In this document: positions 1 through 8,815 of the stretch, piece after piece
Numbering within the stretch: position 1 is the first letter of the stretch
Layout: the number at the start of each line of letters is the position of its first letter
Assembly (NCBI RefSeq): GCF_900115345.1
Contig: NZ_FOWC01000018.1
Coordinates: forward strand, 1-64,000
Origin: Amycolatopsis rubida
GTDB taxonomy: Bacteria; Actinomycetota; Actinomycetes; Mycobacteriales; Pseudonocardiaceae
Length of the DNA stretch: 64,000 nucleotides
Reading direction: 5' to 3'
Program-made: the position numbers and the translations under genes
The notes under the pieces: generated by a model
Told to the model about the DNA's origin: nothing
Database searches by the model: none
The model's input: the letters and a program-made list of their open reading frames with translations, nothing else

Positions 1-197
1 GAAACCCCGACGAGGGGTTTCAAATTAAGCTCTACTGGCTTAGTTCACTAGCACACTGTTGAGTTCTCAAGCAACACACCCCGAACCACACCCAGAACCA
101 ACCAGGCCACGCTCGATGCGTTATTTCAAGCTTTTGGTCGAGCATGCCGCTACCTACAAGGCTAGTCGTAGGGAGTCGGCGGCCGCTCGTGGGCCGA
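1..197 (-). promoter_or_regulatory. 16S rRNA leader (rrn operon leaving the window to the left)
   Basis: Read on the minus strand, this stretch carries the TTGAGAACTCAACAGTGTGC element that typically lies shortly upstream of 16S rRNA genes in actinobacteria. It is followed by an 8-bp GC hairpin at 1-21 (GAAACCCC pairing with GGGGTTTC). No rRNA body is inside the window, so the 16S gene must start beyond position 1. The assignment rests on recognising the leader element and on the strong promoter just upstream. Confidence 0.8.
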
Positions 198-203
198 CGC
201 TGA

Positions 204-232
204 ACATTACCTGGTCCGTTTCGCGGTGTCAA
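204..232 (-). promoter_or_regulatory. Strong sigma-70-type promoter of the rrn operon
   Basis: The minus strand reads TTGACA (232-227), a 17-bp spacer and TAATGT (209-204). This is a near-consensus promoter for the principal sigma factor, with transcription expected to start near 197 and run through the 16S leader. It is one of the best core promoters in the window, as expected for an rRNA operon. Confidence 0.75.
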
Positions 233-640
233 CCCGCTCGGCCCTGGCTCCTGGTCGGTGAGGCTTTCGGCCCCGCCGACCCGGTGTTCCTGGCGACGAA
301 GAGAAGATTACATGCCTTCCAACCACCCGAAAACAGGGGGGTCACTTAACGGCATCGCCCCTGGTCAGAGCGTTGACAGCGGACTGATTCGACCGGTTCG
401 GGGGCCGCGGACGGTGCTCGGAGGCGCACTGGAGAGGCCCCGAGTGACCCAGGTCTCCCCCATCGGACGACCCTCTTGCGGTCGAAGACCCGGGCACCCG
501 GCCCAATGCGGCAGGTCAGCGCACTGCCCGGCCATCCCGCCGCAAGCCAGCCCGCCTGCAACGCAAGCCCTCCGGCCGTCGCGAGGCGCTGACCGGGGGC
601 CGCCACGAACCTTCGCCCGCTCCGGGCAACCCCGAACGGC
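233..640. other. Gene-free stretch between rrn promoter and amidase
   Basis: About 400 bp lie between the rrn promoter and the end of the minus-strand amidase gene. Open frames here are short and lack convincing ribosome sites. A TTAAGT hexamer on the minus strand near 340 could belong to a further rrn promoter, but its -35 region is poor, so I do not call it. No clear terminator hairpin is visible after the amidase. Confidence 0.5.
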
Positions 641-2224
641 TCACCCGGGCAACTTGGGCAGATACCGGGGCGGAACCCGGACCGGCGCGACCCGCATGTA
701 GTCCGCGGCCAGCGCCAGCATCTTCCCGTCCGTCCACTGCCCGCCCATGAACGAAATCCCCACCGGCAGCGGTCCGACCGAACCGGCCGGGACCGTGACG
801 TCCGGGTAGCCCGCCACCGCGGCCGGTGTCGAGGACGGGATCACGTCGTTGTCGCCGGTCTCGCAGTCCGTCTTCCAGGCCGGCGGGTTCGTCGGCGACG
901 CGATGGCGTCCAGGTCGTACTTCGCGAGGGTCTCGTCCAGCGACCGGCGCGACAAGTCGGTCAGCTCCGCCCGGTTCTTCAGATAGGCCGGATCCTGCGG
1001 GCCAAGCGCGGCGAGCGCCTGTTCGAACAGCTCCTGACCAGCGAAGCAGGTGCGTTCCAGCGGGTCAGCGCGGTTGTACGCGACGAGGTCCGCCAGGTTC
1101 CGCGGGCCGGTAGGCCGCGTGGCGAGGTACGCGTCGATGTCGCGGTGGAACTCGGTCAGCAGCGCCGGGAACTCCAGCGCGGAGAGCCGGTCCTGGTACG
1201 GCAGGTTGACCTCGACGACGGTCGCGCCGGCGCGTTCCAGCGAAGCTTTCGTCTTGCTGACCACGGCGTCCGTGTCCGGGCCGAGCACCGGCAGCCGCCA
1301 CAGGCCGATCCGGGCACCGCGCAGGACGCCGGGGCGGAGAAGTTTCGCGTAGTCGGCCGGCTGGGTCGACGGGTAGCGCAGAGTCGCCGGGTCGGACGGG
1401 TCGCGGCCCTGCAGTACCGAGAGCGTCAGCGCGGTGTCGACGACGTTGCGCGCGATGGGTCCCGCCGTGTCCTGTTCCGCGGAGATCGGCACGACGCCGG
1501 TGCGGCTGACGAGCCCGAGGCTCGGTTTGTGCCCGACAGTCGCGGTCATCCCGGCCGGGCACACGATCGACCCGTCGGTCTCGCTGCCGATCGCGACCTG
1601 CGCGAGCGAGGCTGCGACGCCTGCGGCGGATCCGGCGGACGAACCGCACGGGTTGTGGTCCAGGACGTAGGGGTTGTGGGTCTGCCCGCCGACGCCGGAC
1701 CAGCCGGACGTCGGCTTCGCGGCGCGGAAGTTGGCCCATTCCGACAGGTTCGCCTTGCCGAGGATCACCGCGCCCGCGTCGCGCAGCCGGGTGATCAGCG
1801 TGGCGTCCTTGGCCGGGCGGCTGCGCAGCGCGCGCGAACCGGCGGTGGTCTGCTGGTCGTGGGTGTCGACATTGTCCTTGACCAGCACCGGGATCCCGTC
1901 GAGCGGACCGCGGGTGCGGCCGGTCCGGTGCCGGACGTCGCTGGCGGCGGCTTGCGCGAGCGCGGCTGGGTTGAGCGCGAGGACGGCGTTGACCTTCGGG
2001 TCCAGCACCCGGATCCGCGCGAGGTACGCGCTGGTCAGCCGGGTCGCGGTGAGCTGACCGGTCGCCATCCGGTGCTGCAGCGACGGGATGTCGGCGCGGT
2101 CGAGGTCGAAGTGCGGCTCGGCCGGGTCAGAGTGGTCACCTCGCATCGCGACCGCCGGCGGCGCGGTGGCCAAGCCCGCCGCCGCGACCAGTGCGGCGAG
2201 TACGGCGGGCAGTCTTTTTCCCAT
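641..2224 (-). CDS. Secreted amidase-signature hydrolase
   Basis: A 527-residue amidase-signature enzyme hydrolysing carboxamide bonds; the substrate cannot be told. Lys116 in VLVKDNVD, the Ser-Ser pair of CGSSAGSA near 195-196 and Ser219 of TDGSI form the family's Lys-Ser-Ser triad. The N-terminus MGKRLPAVLAALVAAAGLA ending near PPAVA is a classical signal peptide, so it is probably exported. The ATG at 2224 was chosen because GGGAGG sits 8 nt upstream and the signal peptide starts there; the frame stays open further upstream without coding character. It begins 44 nt after the end of glnA2 on the same strand and could be co-transcribed. A role in hydrolysing glutamylated amines is conceivable but unsupported. 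Confidence 0.85.
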   Translation of the reverse strand: MGKRLPAVLAALVAAAGLATAPPAVAMRGDHSDPAEPHFDLDRADIPSLQHRMATGQLTATRLTSAYLARIRVLDPKVNAVLALNPAALAQAAASDVRHRTGRTRGPLDGIPVLVKDNVDTHDQQTTAGSRALRSRPAKDATLITRLRDAGAVILGKANLSEWANFRAAKPTSGWSGVGGQTHNPYVLDHNPCGSSAGSAAGVAASLAQVAIGSETDGSIVCPAGMTATVGHKPSLGLVSRTGVVPISAEQDTAGPIARNVVDTALTLSVLQGRDPSDPATLRYPSTQPADYAKLLRPGVLRGARIGLWRLPVLGPDTDAVVSKTKASLERAGATVVEVNLPYQDRLSALEFPALLTEFHRDIDAYLATRPTGPRNLADLVAYNRADPLERTCFAGQELFEQALAALGPQDPAYLKNRAELTDLSRRSLDETLAKYDLDAIASPTNPPAWKTDCETGDNDVIPSSTPAAVAGYPDVTVPAGSVGPLPVGISFMGGQWTDGKMLALAADYMRVAPVRVPPRYLPKLPG

Positions 2225-2268
2225 GTTCCGATGCCTCCCCAACCTCGGAGCACGGCCCGGGGTCCGGT

Positions 2269-3612
2269 TCAGAGCATCGGCAACAGGGTCCGGAGCTCGT
2301 ACGGGGTGACCGCGCTCCGGTAGTTGTCCCACTCAACCCGCTTATTGCGCAAGAAGAAGTCGTAAACGTGCTCGCCGAGCGCTTCCGGCAGCAGCTCCGA
2401 CTTCTCCATCTCGGCGAGCGCCTCGCCGAGGTTCTGCGGCAACTGCGAGTAACCGGCGGCGCGGCGTTCGGAGTCCGACAGCTGCCAGATGTTGTCCTCG
2501 GCGGGCGGCGGCAGCTCGTAGCCCTTTTCGATGCCCTTCAGCCCCGCGGCCAGTATCACCGAGTAGGCAAGGTACGGGTTGCACGCCGAATCGAGCGTCC
2601 GGATCTCGACGCGCCGCGACGAGGCCTTGCCCGGCGAGTACATCGGCACGCGCACGAGCGCCGAGCGGTTCGCCCTCCCCCAGGACACCGTCGTGGGCGC
2701 CTCGCTGCCGCTGATCAGCCGTTTGTAGGAGTTGACCCACTGGTTGGTGACGGCGGAGATTTCCTTGGCGTAGTGCAGGACACCGGCGACGAACGCCTTG
2801 CCGGTCTCGGAAAGCTCGTGCGGATCCTCCGCGTCGTAGAACGCGTTGCGGTCGCCTTCGAACAGGCTCACGTGGGTGTGCATCCCCGAGCCGGGCTGGT
2901 CGGTGAACGGCTTCGGCATGAAGGTCGCGCGCACGCCCTGGGTCAGCGCGACCTCCTTGACGACGTAACGGAACGTCATCACGTTGTCGGCCATGGTGAG
3001 GGCGTCGGCGTAGCGAAGGTCGATTTCCTGCTGCCCCGGCGCGCCCTCGTGATGGCTGAACTCGACCGAGATGCCCATCGCCTCAAGGGTCTCGATCGCG
3101 TGCCGCCGGAAGTGCGTCGCGGTGGCGTGGCTGGCCTGGTCGAAGTAGCCGCCGTTGTCGGCGGGCTCGGGCTCGCTGCCGTCGTCGGGGAGGTTGGCGA
3201 GCAGGAAGAACTCGATCTCCGGGTGCACGTAGCAGGTGAACCCGGCTTCGCTGGCCTTCGACAGCTGGCGGCGCAGCACGTGCCGCGGGTCGGCCCAGGA
3301 CGGCGAGCCGTCGGGCATCGCGATGTCGCAGAACATCCGCGCGGAGTACGGACCGCCGTCGGGGGTTTCCCACGGCAGCACCTGGAACGTGGACGGGTCG
3401 GGCTTGGCGACCATGTCCGACTCGTAGACGCGCGCGAAGCCCTCGATGGCCGAGCCGTCGAACCCGATGCCCTCGCTGAACGCGCCCTCCAGTTCGGCGG
3501 GCGCGACCGCGACGGACTTCAGGAATCCCAGCACGTCGGTGAACCACAGGCGGACGAAACGGATGTCGCGCTCTTCCAAGGTGCGGAGCACGAATTCCTG
3601 CTGGCGATCCAT
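2269..3612 (-). CDS. glnA2: Glutamine synthetase-like enzyme GlnA2 (GSI-alpha)
   Basis: A 447-residue type I glutamine synthetase-fold ligase. The N-terminus (MDRQQEFVLRTLEERDIRF) closely matches recalled actinobacterial GlnA2 (Rv2222c type). The usual ATP and metal segments are present, including the FDGSAIEGF and GSGMHTHVS motifs. The adenylylation site of GSI-beta enzymes (NLYDL) reads NIWQL here, so the tyrosine is absent and GlnE control is not expected. In Streptomyces, GlnA2 is reported to glutamylate polyamines rather than make bulk glutamine; a polyamine catabolic block lies 20 kb away, which fits but does not prove that role. AGGG precedes the ATG by about 8 nt. Confidence 0.92.
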   Translation of the reverse strand: MDRQQEFVLRTLEERDIRFVRLWFTDVLGFLKSVAVAPAELEGAFSEGIGFDGSAIEGFARVYESDMVAKPDPSTFQVLPWETPDGGPYSARMFCDIAMPDGSPSWADPRHVLRRQLSKASEAGFTCYVHPEIEFFLLANLPDDGSEPEPADNGGYFDQASHATATHFRRHAIETLEAMGISVEFSHHEGAPGQQEIDLRYADALTMADNVMTFRYVVKEVALTQGVRATFMPKPFTDQPGSGMHTHVSLFEGDRNAFYDAEDPHELSETGKAFVAGVLHYAKEISAVTNQWVNSYKRLISGSEAPTTVSWGRANRSALVRVPMYSPGKASSRRVEIRTLDSACNPYLAYSVILAAGLKGIEKGYELPPPAEDNIWQLSDSERRAAGYSQLPQNLGEALAEMEKSELLPEALGEHVYDFFLRNKRVEWDNYRSAVTPYELRTLLPML

Positions 3613-3676
3613 GGCCGAACCCTAACCAGCACGTGTTAACGCCATGTTTCACGGGTCACCCCCGTGGGAGTTCGAT

Positions 3677-4957
3677 TCACGCCGCGACGGCGAGCTGGGA
3701 TTCCCTCGACCGGGTGATCGACAACGACGCGACCGAGGCGATGACCGCGAGCCCGGCGGCGACGTACCAGGCGATCGCGTAATCGCCGAACTGGTCCCGC
3801 ACCGCGCCGGCGGCGGAGGCGGCGAACGCCGCGCCCAGCTGGTGGCAGGCGAAAACCCAGCCGAACACGATCGGACCGGCTTCCCCGAAGGAGCGGCTGC
3901 AGAGCGCGACCGTCGGCGGAACGGTCGCCACCCAGTCGAGACCGTAGAAGAGGATGAACGCCCACATGCTCGGCTGGACCGAGTTCGTGAACAGCTGCGG
4001 CAACAGGGCGAGCGAAACTCCCCGCAACGCGTAGTAGACGCCGAGCAGGATCCGCGGGTCGACACGGTCGGTGAGCCATCCCGACGCGATCGTTCCCACC
4101 ACGTCGAAGACGCCGACCAGCGCGAGCAGGCTCGCCGCGGTCGTCTGCGGCATGCCGTGGTCGTGCGCGGCCGGGACGAAGTGCGTGCTGACCAACCCGT
4201 TGGTGGTCGCCCCGCAGATCGCGAACCCGACAGCGAGTAGCCAGAACGTCCGGGTGCGCGCGGCTTGGAACAGCACAGACAGCCCGCGCCGGACCGTGCC
4301 GACCTTCGGTGCCGGACGCGCCACTTCGGCGTCTTCGGGCGCTCCGTACGCGACAGTGCCGATGTCGGCCGGGTGGTCGCGTACGGCCAACAGCACGACC
4401 GGGACCACCGCGAGAGCCGCGATGGCGATGACCATGGACGCTGTCCGCCAGCCGTCGCCCGCCGCGAGCGACGCGATCAAGGGCAGGAAGATCAGCTGTC
4501 CGGTCGCCCCGGCGGCGGTGAGCACGCCGGTTACGACGCCGCGGTGGCGGATGAACCAGCGCGTCGCGACCATCGCGGCGAAGCTCATCGCCATCGAGCC
4601 GGTGCCGAGGCCGACGAGCACACCCCAGCAGAGGATCAACTGCCAGCTGGCGCTCATGAAGACGGTGCCGCCCGCGCCGAGAGCGACGACGCACAGCGCG
4701 GTGGCCGCGACTCGGCGAATACCGAACCGCTCCATCAGCGCGGCGGCGAAGGGCGCGAAGAGGCCATACAGGACGAGGTTGACCGAGACGGCGGACCCGA
4801 TCGTGGCCCGGGACCAACCGAACTCTTCGTGCAACGGATCGATCAGGACGCCCGGCGCGGCGCGGAAGCCGGCGGCGGCGAGGAGGGCGACGAACGCGGC
4901 CGCGGCGACGAACCAGGCGCGATGCAGGCGGCGGGCAGGACGAGTCTCAACGGTCAC
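3677..4957 (-). CDS. MFS transporter, monocarboxylate/oxalate-formate type
   Basis: A 426-residue major facilitator protein with about twelve hydrophobic segments and a central polar loop near residues 195-220. The N-terminal half (GVLIDPLHEEFGWSRATIGS) resembles the oxalate/formate and monocarboxylate carrier branch. The substrate is unknown. It starts with GTG at 4957 and is divergent from the LppX-like lipoprotein gene at 5050. In mycobacteria the LprG lipoprotein is paired with the P55 carrier; this MFS protein does not look like P55, so that pairing should not be assumed. Confidence 0.85.
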   Translation of the reverse strand: MTVETRPARRLHRAWFVAAAAFVALLAAAGFRAAPGVLIDPLHEEFGWSRATIGSAVSVNLVLYGLFAPFAAALMERFGIRRVAATALCVVALGAGGTVFMSASWQLILCWGVLVGLGTGSMAMSFAAMVATRWFIRHRGVVTGVLTAAGATGQLIFLPLIASLAAGDGWRTASMVIAIAALAVVPVVLLAVRDHPADIGTVAYGAPEDAEVARPAPKVGTVRRGLSVLFQAARTRTFWLLAVGFAICGATTNGLVSTHFVPAAHDHGMPQTTAASLLALVGVFDVVGTIASGWLTDRVDPRILLGVYYALRGVSLALLPQLFTNSVQPSMWAFILFYGLDWVATVPPTVALCSRSFGEAGPIVFGWVFACHQLGAAFAASAAGAVRDQFGDYAIAWYVAAGLAVIASVASLSITRSRESQLAVAA

Positions 4958-5049
4958 GAGCAGTCAGTCTGATGGACCAGGAGCGGAGTCGACAGTGGCC
5001 GGAAGGACACTATGCGTAAGGATCAGGCCAGCCAAGTAGGCTCTCGGCC

Positions 5050-5685
5050 ATGCTCAGCCGACGTGTCCTGCCGGCCCTGCTGCTCCTCGGGCTGGTCGGC
5101 GGTTGCACCGCGGCACCCCCCTTGCCCGCGGCGGACGGGTTGCTCGCCGCCGCCAGGGCGAACTTCGCCAAAGTCGCCAGCCTGCACTTCTCGGTCGGCG
5201 TCAACGGGGTGCTGCCCGGCCTGCCGATGACCAAGCTCGTCGGCAACGCGACCCTCAAGCGCGGCGGACAGGCGAGCGGCAGCGCGGAATTCACTGATCG
5301 GTCGTTCTCGTTCACCGTCGCCGGGCACACCGCGACTACGAAGGACACGAAGGGTCGCGAAACCAACGGCCCCACGCCCTTCACCGTCGACCGGTTCCTC
5401 GGTCCGCGCGGCGGCCTGACCCGGCTCCTCGACTCGCTCCAGCAGCCGAAAACCGAAATCCGCGAGACCATCCAGCACGTCGACGGCTACCGCGTCGGCG
5501 GAACCGTGCCCCAAGCGGTCGCGGCGAAGCTGGTGCCGCAGATCCACGCAGACGTGAACGTGAAGATCTGGGTGACAGTCGCCGAACCGCGCCGCTTCGC
5601 GCGGATGTGGCTGCAAGTGCCGCCTGCGACGGAACGCGACAGCCCGGTGATGTACGAGGTGCTGTTGACGGATCAGCAGCCCTAG
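5050..5685 (+). CDS. LppX/LprG-family lipoprotein
   Basis: A 211-residue lipoprotein. The signal peptide MLSRRVLPALLLLGLVGGC carries a lipobox (VGGC) with the acylated cysteine at residue 19. The remainder resembles the LppX/LprG fold, which binds or shuttles hydrophobic lipids to the outer envelope in mycobacteria. Candidate segments are the paired beta strands with LVGNATLKRGGQASGSAEF and the C-terminal VPQIHADVNVKIWV. Its stop codon overlaps the stop of the convergent peptidase gene at 5682. The ligand is unknown. Confidence 0.8.
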   Translation: MLSRRVLPALLLLGLVGGCTAAPPLPAADGLLAAARANFAKVASLHFSVGVNGVLPGLPMTKLVGNATLKRGGQASGSAEFTDRSFSFTVAGHTATTKDTKGRETNGPTPFTVDRFLGPRGGLTRLLDSLQQPKTEIRETIQHVDGYRVGGTVPQAVAAKLVPQIHADVNVKIWVTVAEPRRFARMWLQVPPATERDSPVMYEVLLTDQQP

Positions 5686-7097
5686 CAGCTGCCGTCTCGG
5701 GCGATGGCGCTGCTGAGGTAGGTCGTTGCGGCTTTGTCGACACAGGCGTTGCCTTTGAGGAACGCTGCGTGCTGTACGTCGTCGACAGTCAGCAGTGCGG
5801 CGTTGAGGCCTTTCGCGAGCGCTACGCCCTGGCGGTGGGGCGTAGCCGGGTCATGCGTGGTCGAGATGACGAGCGTTTTCGGCAGGCCGGGTGCGAATGG
5901 ACGGTGCGACCGTGAGGTTGGCGGTACCGGCCAGGTCGAGCAGGTGTCGAGTTCGTGCGCGTCGGGCGAGTTGCCGGCGAGGAAGGGTGCTCCGGTGAGC
6001 ATCTGGCGATGCGCGGCGTCGATGGTCGTGCGGTTGGTGACACGGTCGTAGTCGACGCAGCGGATGGCGTAGTAGGCGTCGAAGGCTCCGCTGTAGTGGC
6101 CGTTCTGATCGCGTTGGTAATAGTCATCGGCCATCTGAAGCAGCTTCGCGCCGCTACGCGTGGTCGCTAGTTCTTCCAGTGCTTGCCGCAAATTCGGCCA
6201 CTTCGCGCGGGAGTAGAGCGCGGCTTCTGTCGCAGTGACAGCGTCGGCGAAGGCCAGTGCGCGGCCGGGCAGTGCAGAGACCGAAGGACGCGCGATTCGC
6301 TGGAAAGCTGCGGTCGCGTCGCCGGTTAGCGGGCATCCAGCTCGCTTCGCGCACCACTGCGCGAAGCGGGTGAAAGCGTCCTGGAACCCGGCGGTCTGGG
6401 CGATCAGTGTCTGCGGCAAGTCCTGTGCGGGGTCGATGGCACCGTCGAGGACCATGGCGCGCACTTTGTCCGGGTACGCCTCTGCGTACGCCGAACCGAT
6501 CTGCGTTCCGTACGAGTAGCCGAGGTACGTGAGCTTCGCGTCGCCGAGGGCGGCACGAAGCGCGTCGAGATCGCGTACGACCTCTCGCGTGCCTACGTGC
6601 GCGAGGAACTCCGCGCCGGTCTTCTTGAGACAGCCAACCGCACTTCCGACGTCTGACGTACGAGCGGCGTCCTGCTCGGCATCCGACCGGCAGCGGATGC
6701 GCGGCTCGCTCGCGTGAACCCCGCGAGGGTCGAAGCCGACCAAGTCGAACTGCTCGGCAAGCTTTCCGGCAGGTCTCGCCAACGTGGCCGCCGCATTCAT
6801 CCCTGAACTGCCCGGCCCACCGGGGTTGAGCACGAGAGACCCGATCCGGTGTGCCGGATCGGTGGCCCGATGCCGCAGCAAACCGATCGACACTGTCCGG
6901 CCCTGCGGGTTCGCGTAGTCGAGCGGCACCGTCAACCGGGCACAGTCGACCGCCTCGTCCGCGTACAAGCCCTTCTCGGAAGGGGTCTGCGCGTACGGCG
7001 CACACGGTCCCCAGTCGAGCGCTGCCCGCTGGCTCGCGCAAGCCGTGGCAGCGAGCATCACCACTGCCACAACCGTCGCGAGCCAGCGCAATCTCAA
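5682..7097 (-). CDS. Exported tripeptidyl aminopeptidase-like alpha/beta hydrolase (copy 2)
   Basis: A 471-residue alpha/beta hydrolase of the Streptomyces tripeptidyl aminopeptidase / mycobacterial CaeA (Hip1, Rv2224c) type. The nucleophile elbow is GYSYG in YLGYSYGTQIG, the acid lies in STTHDPATPHRQG and the histidine in VDDVQHAAFL. An N-terminal hydrophobic segment ends in AATAC (Cys20), a weak lipobox. The TTG at 7097 overlaps the TGA of the upstream paralogue (TTGA), so the two genes are translationally coupled and probably arose by tandem duplication. Mycobacterium tuberculosis has the same pair (Rv2223c and Rv2224c) next to glnA2. Confidence 0.87.
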   Translation of the reverse strand: MRLRWLATVVAVVMLAATACASQRAALDWGPCAPYAQTPSEKGLYADEAVDCARLTVPLDYANPQGRTVSIGLLRHRATDPAHRIGSLVLNPGGPGSSGMNAAATLARPAGKLAEQFDLVGFDPRGVHASEPRIRCRSDAEQDAARTSDVGSAVGCLKKTGAEFLAHVGTREVVRDLDALRAALGDAKLTYLGYSYGTQIGSAYAEAYPDKVRAMVLDGAIDPAQDLPQTLIAQTAGFQDAFTRFAQWCAKRAGCPLTGDATAAFQRIARPSVSALPGRALAFADAVTATEAALYSRAKWPNLRQALEELATTRSGAKLLQMADDYYQRDQNGHYSGAFDAYYAIRCVDYDRVTNRTTIDAAHRQMLTGAPFLAGNSPDAHELDTCSTWPVPPTSRSHRPFAPGLPKTLVISTTHDPATPHRQGVALAKGLNAALLTVDDVQHAAFLKGNACVDKAATTYLSSAIARDGSC

Positions 7098-8716
7098 CTG
7101 GCCTTACAGCGAGTGCCGTCCGGAGGCGTCGTGCCGTCGATCAGGTAGGCAGTGCCCGCCTTGTCGACGCACGCGTTGCCTTGCAAGAACACCGTGTGCT
7201 GCGTCCCCTCGAAGGTGAGCAGTGACCCCTTCAGCGCCTTCGCGAGGTTCACGCCCGCCTGGTACGGCGTAGCCGGGTCGTTCGTCGTCGAGATCGTCAG
7301 CGTCTTCGGCAGGCCTTCGACGTTCGGCTCGTGCGGCTTCGACGTGTTCGGCACCGGCCAGAACGCGCACGCGTCACGGGCAGAGCTGGGTTGGCGGCCG
7401 TCGTCAAGGAAGGGTGCGGCCTTTTCGTATTTCTCCTGGCCTTCGAGAATCTGCTTCGGATCGGTGACTCGCGGGTCGTCGACGCAACGGATCGCGACGA
7501 AGGCGTCCTGCGTGGTGCCGTAGCTGCCGTCCGGATTGCGCTCGTTGTAGATATCAGCCAGCTTCTCCAGCGTGGCACCGCGCTGCAGCTTCAGTTCGTT
7601 CAGCCCGGTGTTCAGGTACTCCCAGAGATTCTGCTGGTAGAGGGCCTGTATGGCACCTGTGGTGGCGTCGTCGTACGACAGCTTGCGGCCGTCGCCGACC
7701 GGAACCGGGAAGTCGATCAGCCGGCGCGTGAGGTCCTGGAACTGCTTCGTCGCGTCGGCCGGGTTGTTGCCGAGCGCGCAGTCCTGACGCGCCGCGCACC
7801 ACTTCGCGAACTCGTTGAACGCGCCGCCGAAGCCCTGGCCCTGCGCGACGAGCGAGTCTTCCGGGCTCTGTGTCGGGTCGACAGCGCCGTCGAGGACGAG
7901 CGCGCGCACGTTCTTCGGGAAGGTCTCCGCGTACGTGGACCCAATGCGCGTGCCGTACGAGTAGCCGAGGTACGTGAGCTTCTGGTCGCCGAGGACGCTT
8001 CGCAGCACGTCCATGTCCTTGGCGACGTCGCGCGTACCGACGTGCGCGAGCATGTCGTCGCCGTACTTCGTCCGCTGTGTGCACTTCGCGGCGAAGTCTT
8101 TCTGCTCCGTTTCCTGCTTCGCCACGCCCGCAGGAGAACCGTCAGTCTCGCTGTCATCCGCACGGTCCGCATCACGCTCGGGCCCGGTCAGGCATTTGAT
8201 CTGCGGTTCGCTCGCACCGATGCCTCGCGGGTCGAAGCCGACGAGGTCGAACCGGTCGCCGAGATCGGACTTGGACACCTGGTCGAGCAGGCCCGCCGCG
8301 GCGACCATGCCCGAAGCGCCCGGTCCGCCCGGGTTCACCACGAGCGAACCGATTTTCTCGCCCGAATCGCTCGCACGATGCCGCAGCACGCCGACGGTAA
8401 TCGTCTGCCCGTCCGGTTTGTCATAGTTCAACGGAACGGTGAGGCGTCCGCACTCGATTCCCTGCGCCTTGAACGCCGACCGGGCGTCGGCCGAGGTCGC
8501 GTAGGGTGCACACGCGGACCAGGTCATGCTCTGCCCGTAGAAGCGCTCCAGTCCGGCGGGCACCGGACCCACCGGCGCGTGCGATTCGACGGTCGGCGCG
8601 GACGCGGCCTGGTCGGGCTTGGACGTGCACGCCGCGAGCGTGGTCGCGAGCAGGCCGGCAGCCGCGAACACGACTATCGGATGGACTTTCGGGCTGGCGC
8701 TGGGATGACGGGACAC
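7094..8716 (-). CDS. Exported lipoprotein tripeptidyl aminopeptidase-like hydrolase (copy 1)
   Basis: A 540-residue lipoprotein hydrolase. The signal peptide ends in LAAC with Cys30 as the lipidation site. The GYSYG elbow (TYLGYSYGTRIG), the aspartate in TTNDPATPYQAG and the histidine in FEGTQHTVFL give the Ser-Asp-His triad. It is longer than its downstream paralogue mainly through a charged insert around the ESDETDGSPAG-like segment. The frame stays open far upstream on the strand opposite secA2, but that part is a shadow; the GTG at 8716 gives the correct signal peptide. No strong ribosome site is visible, so translation may be leaderless. It faces secA2 across about 100 bp. Confidence 0.87.
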   Translation of the reverse strand: MSRHPSASPKVHPIVVFAAAGLLATTLAACTSKPDQAASAPTVESHAPVGPVPAGLERFYGQSMTWSACAPYATSADARSAFKAQGIECGRLTVPLNYDKPDGQTITVGVLRHRASDSGEKIGSLVVNPGGPGASGMVAAAGLLDQVSKSDLGDRFDLVGFDPRGIGASEPQIKCLTGPERDADRADDSETDGSPAGVAKQETEQKDFAAKCTQRTKYGDDMLAHVGTRDVAKDMDVLRSVLGDQKLTYLGYSYGTRIGSTYAETFPKNVRALVLDGAVDPTQSPEDSLVAQGQGFGGAFNEFAKWCAARQDCALGNNPADATKQFQDLTRRLIDFPVPVGDGRKLSYDDATTGAIQALYQQNLWEYLNTGLNELKLQRGATLEKLADIYNERNPDGSYGTTQDAFVAIRCVDDPRVTDPKQILEGQEKYEKAAPFLDDGRQPSSARDACAFWPVPNTSKPHEPNVEGLPKTLTISTTNDPATPYQAGVNLAKALKGSLLTFEGTQHTVFLQGNACVDKAGTAYLIDGTTPPDGTRCKAS

Positions 8717-8815
8717 GGTTTGATCGTGCCATCCGGGCGCGGAACTCGAACGCACCGTCGGCGCGTTGGGCAGTGCGGGTGCGACCGGAGACACATCGAC
8801 ACGAGGAGACCAGGG

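Noticed and set aside
340..380. Second rrn promoter with TTAAGT as -10
   Set aside because: No acceptable -35 hexamer lies at 16-18 bp; left as a remark only.
7331..8815. Very long plus-strand open frame upstream of the secA2 GTG
   Set aside because: The region is antisense to a peptidase with a clear catalytic triad, and the encoded sequence has no domain and is rich in Arg/Val. SecA2 homology begins only at 8816 behind a good ribosome site.
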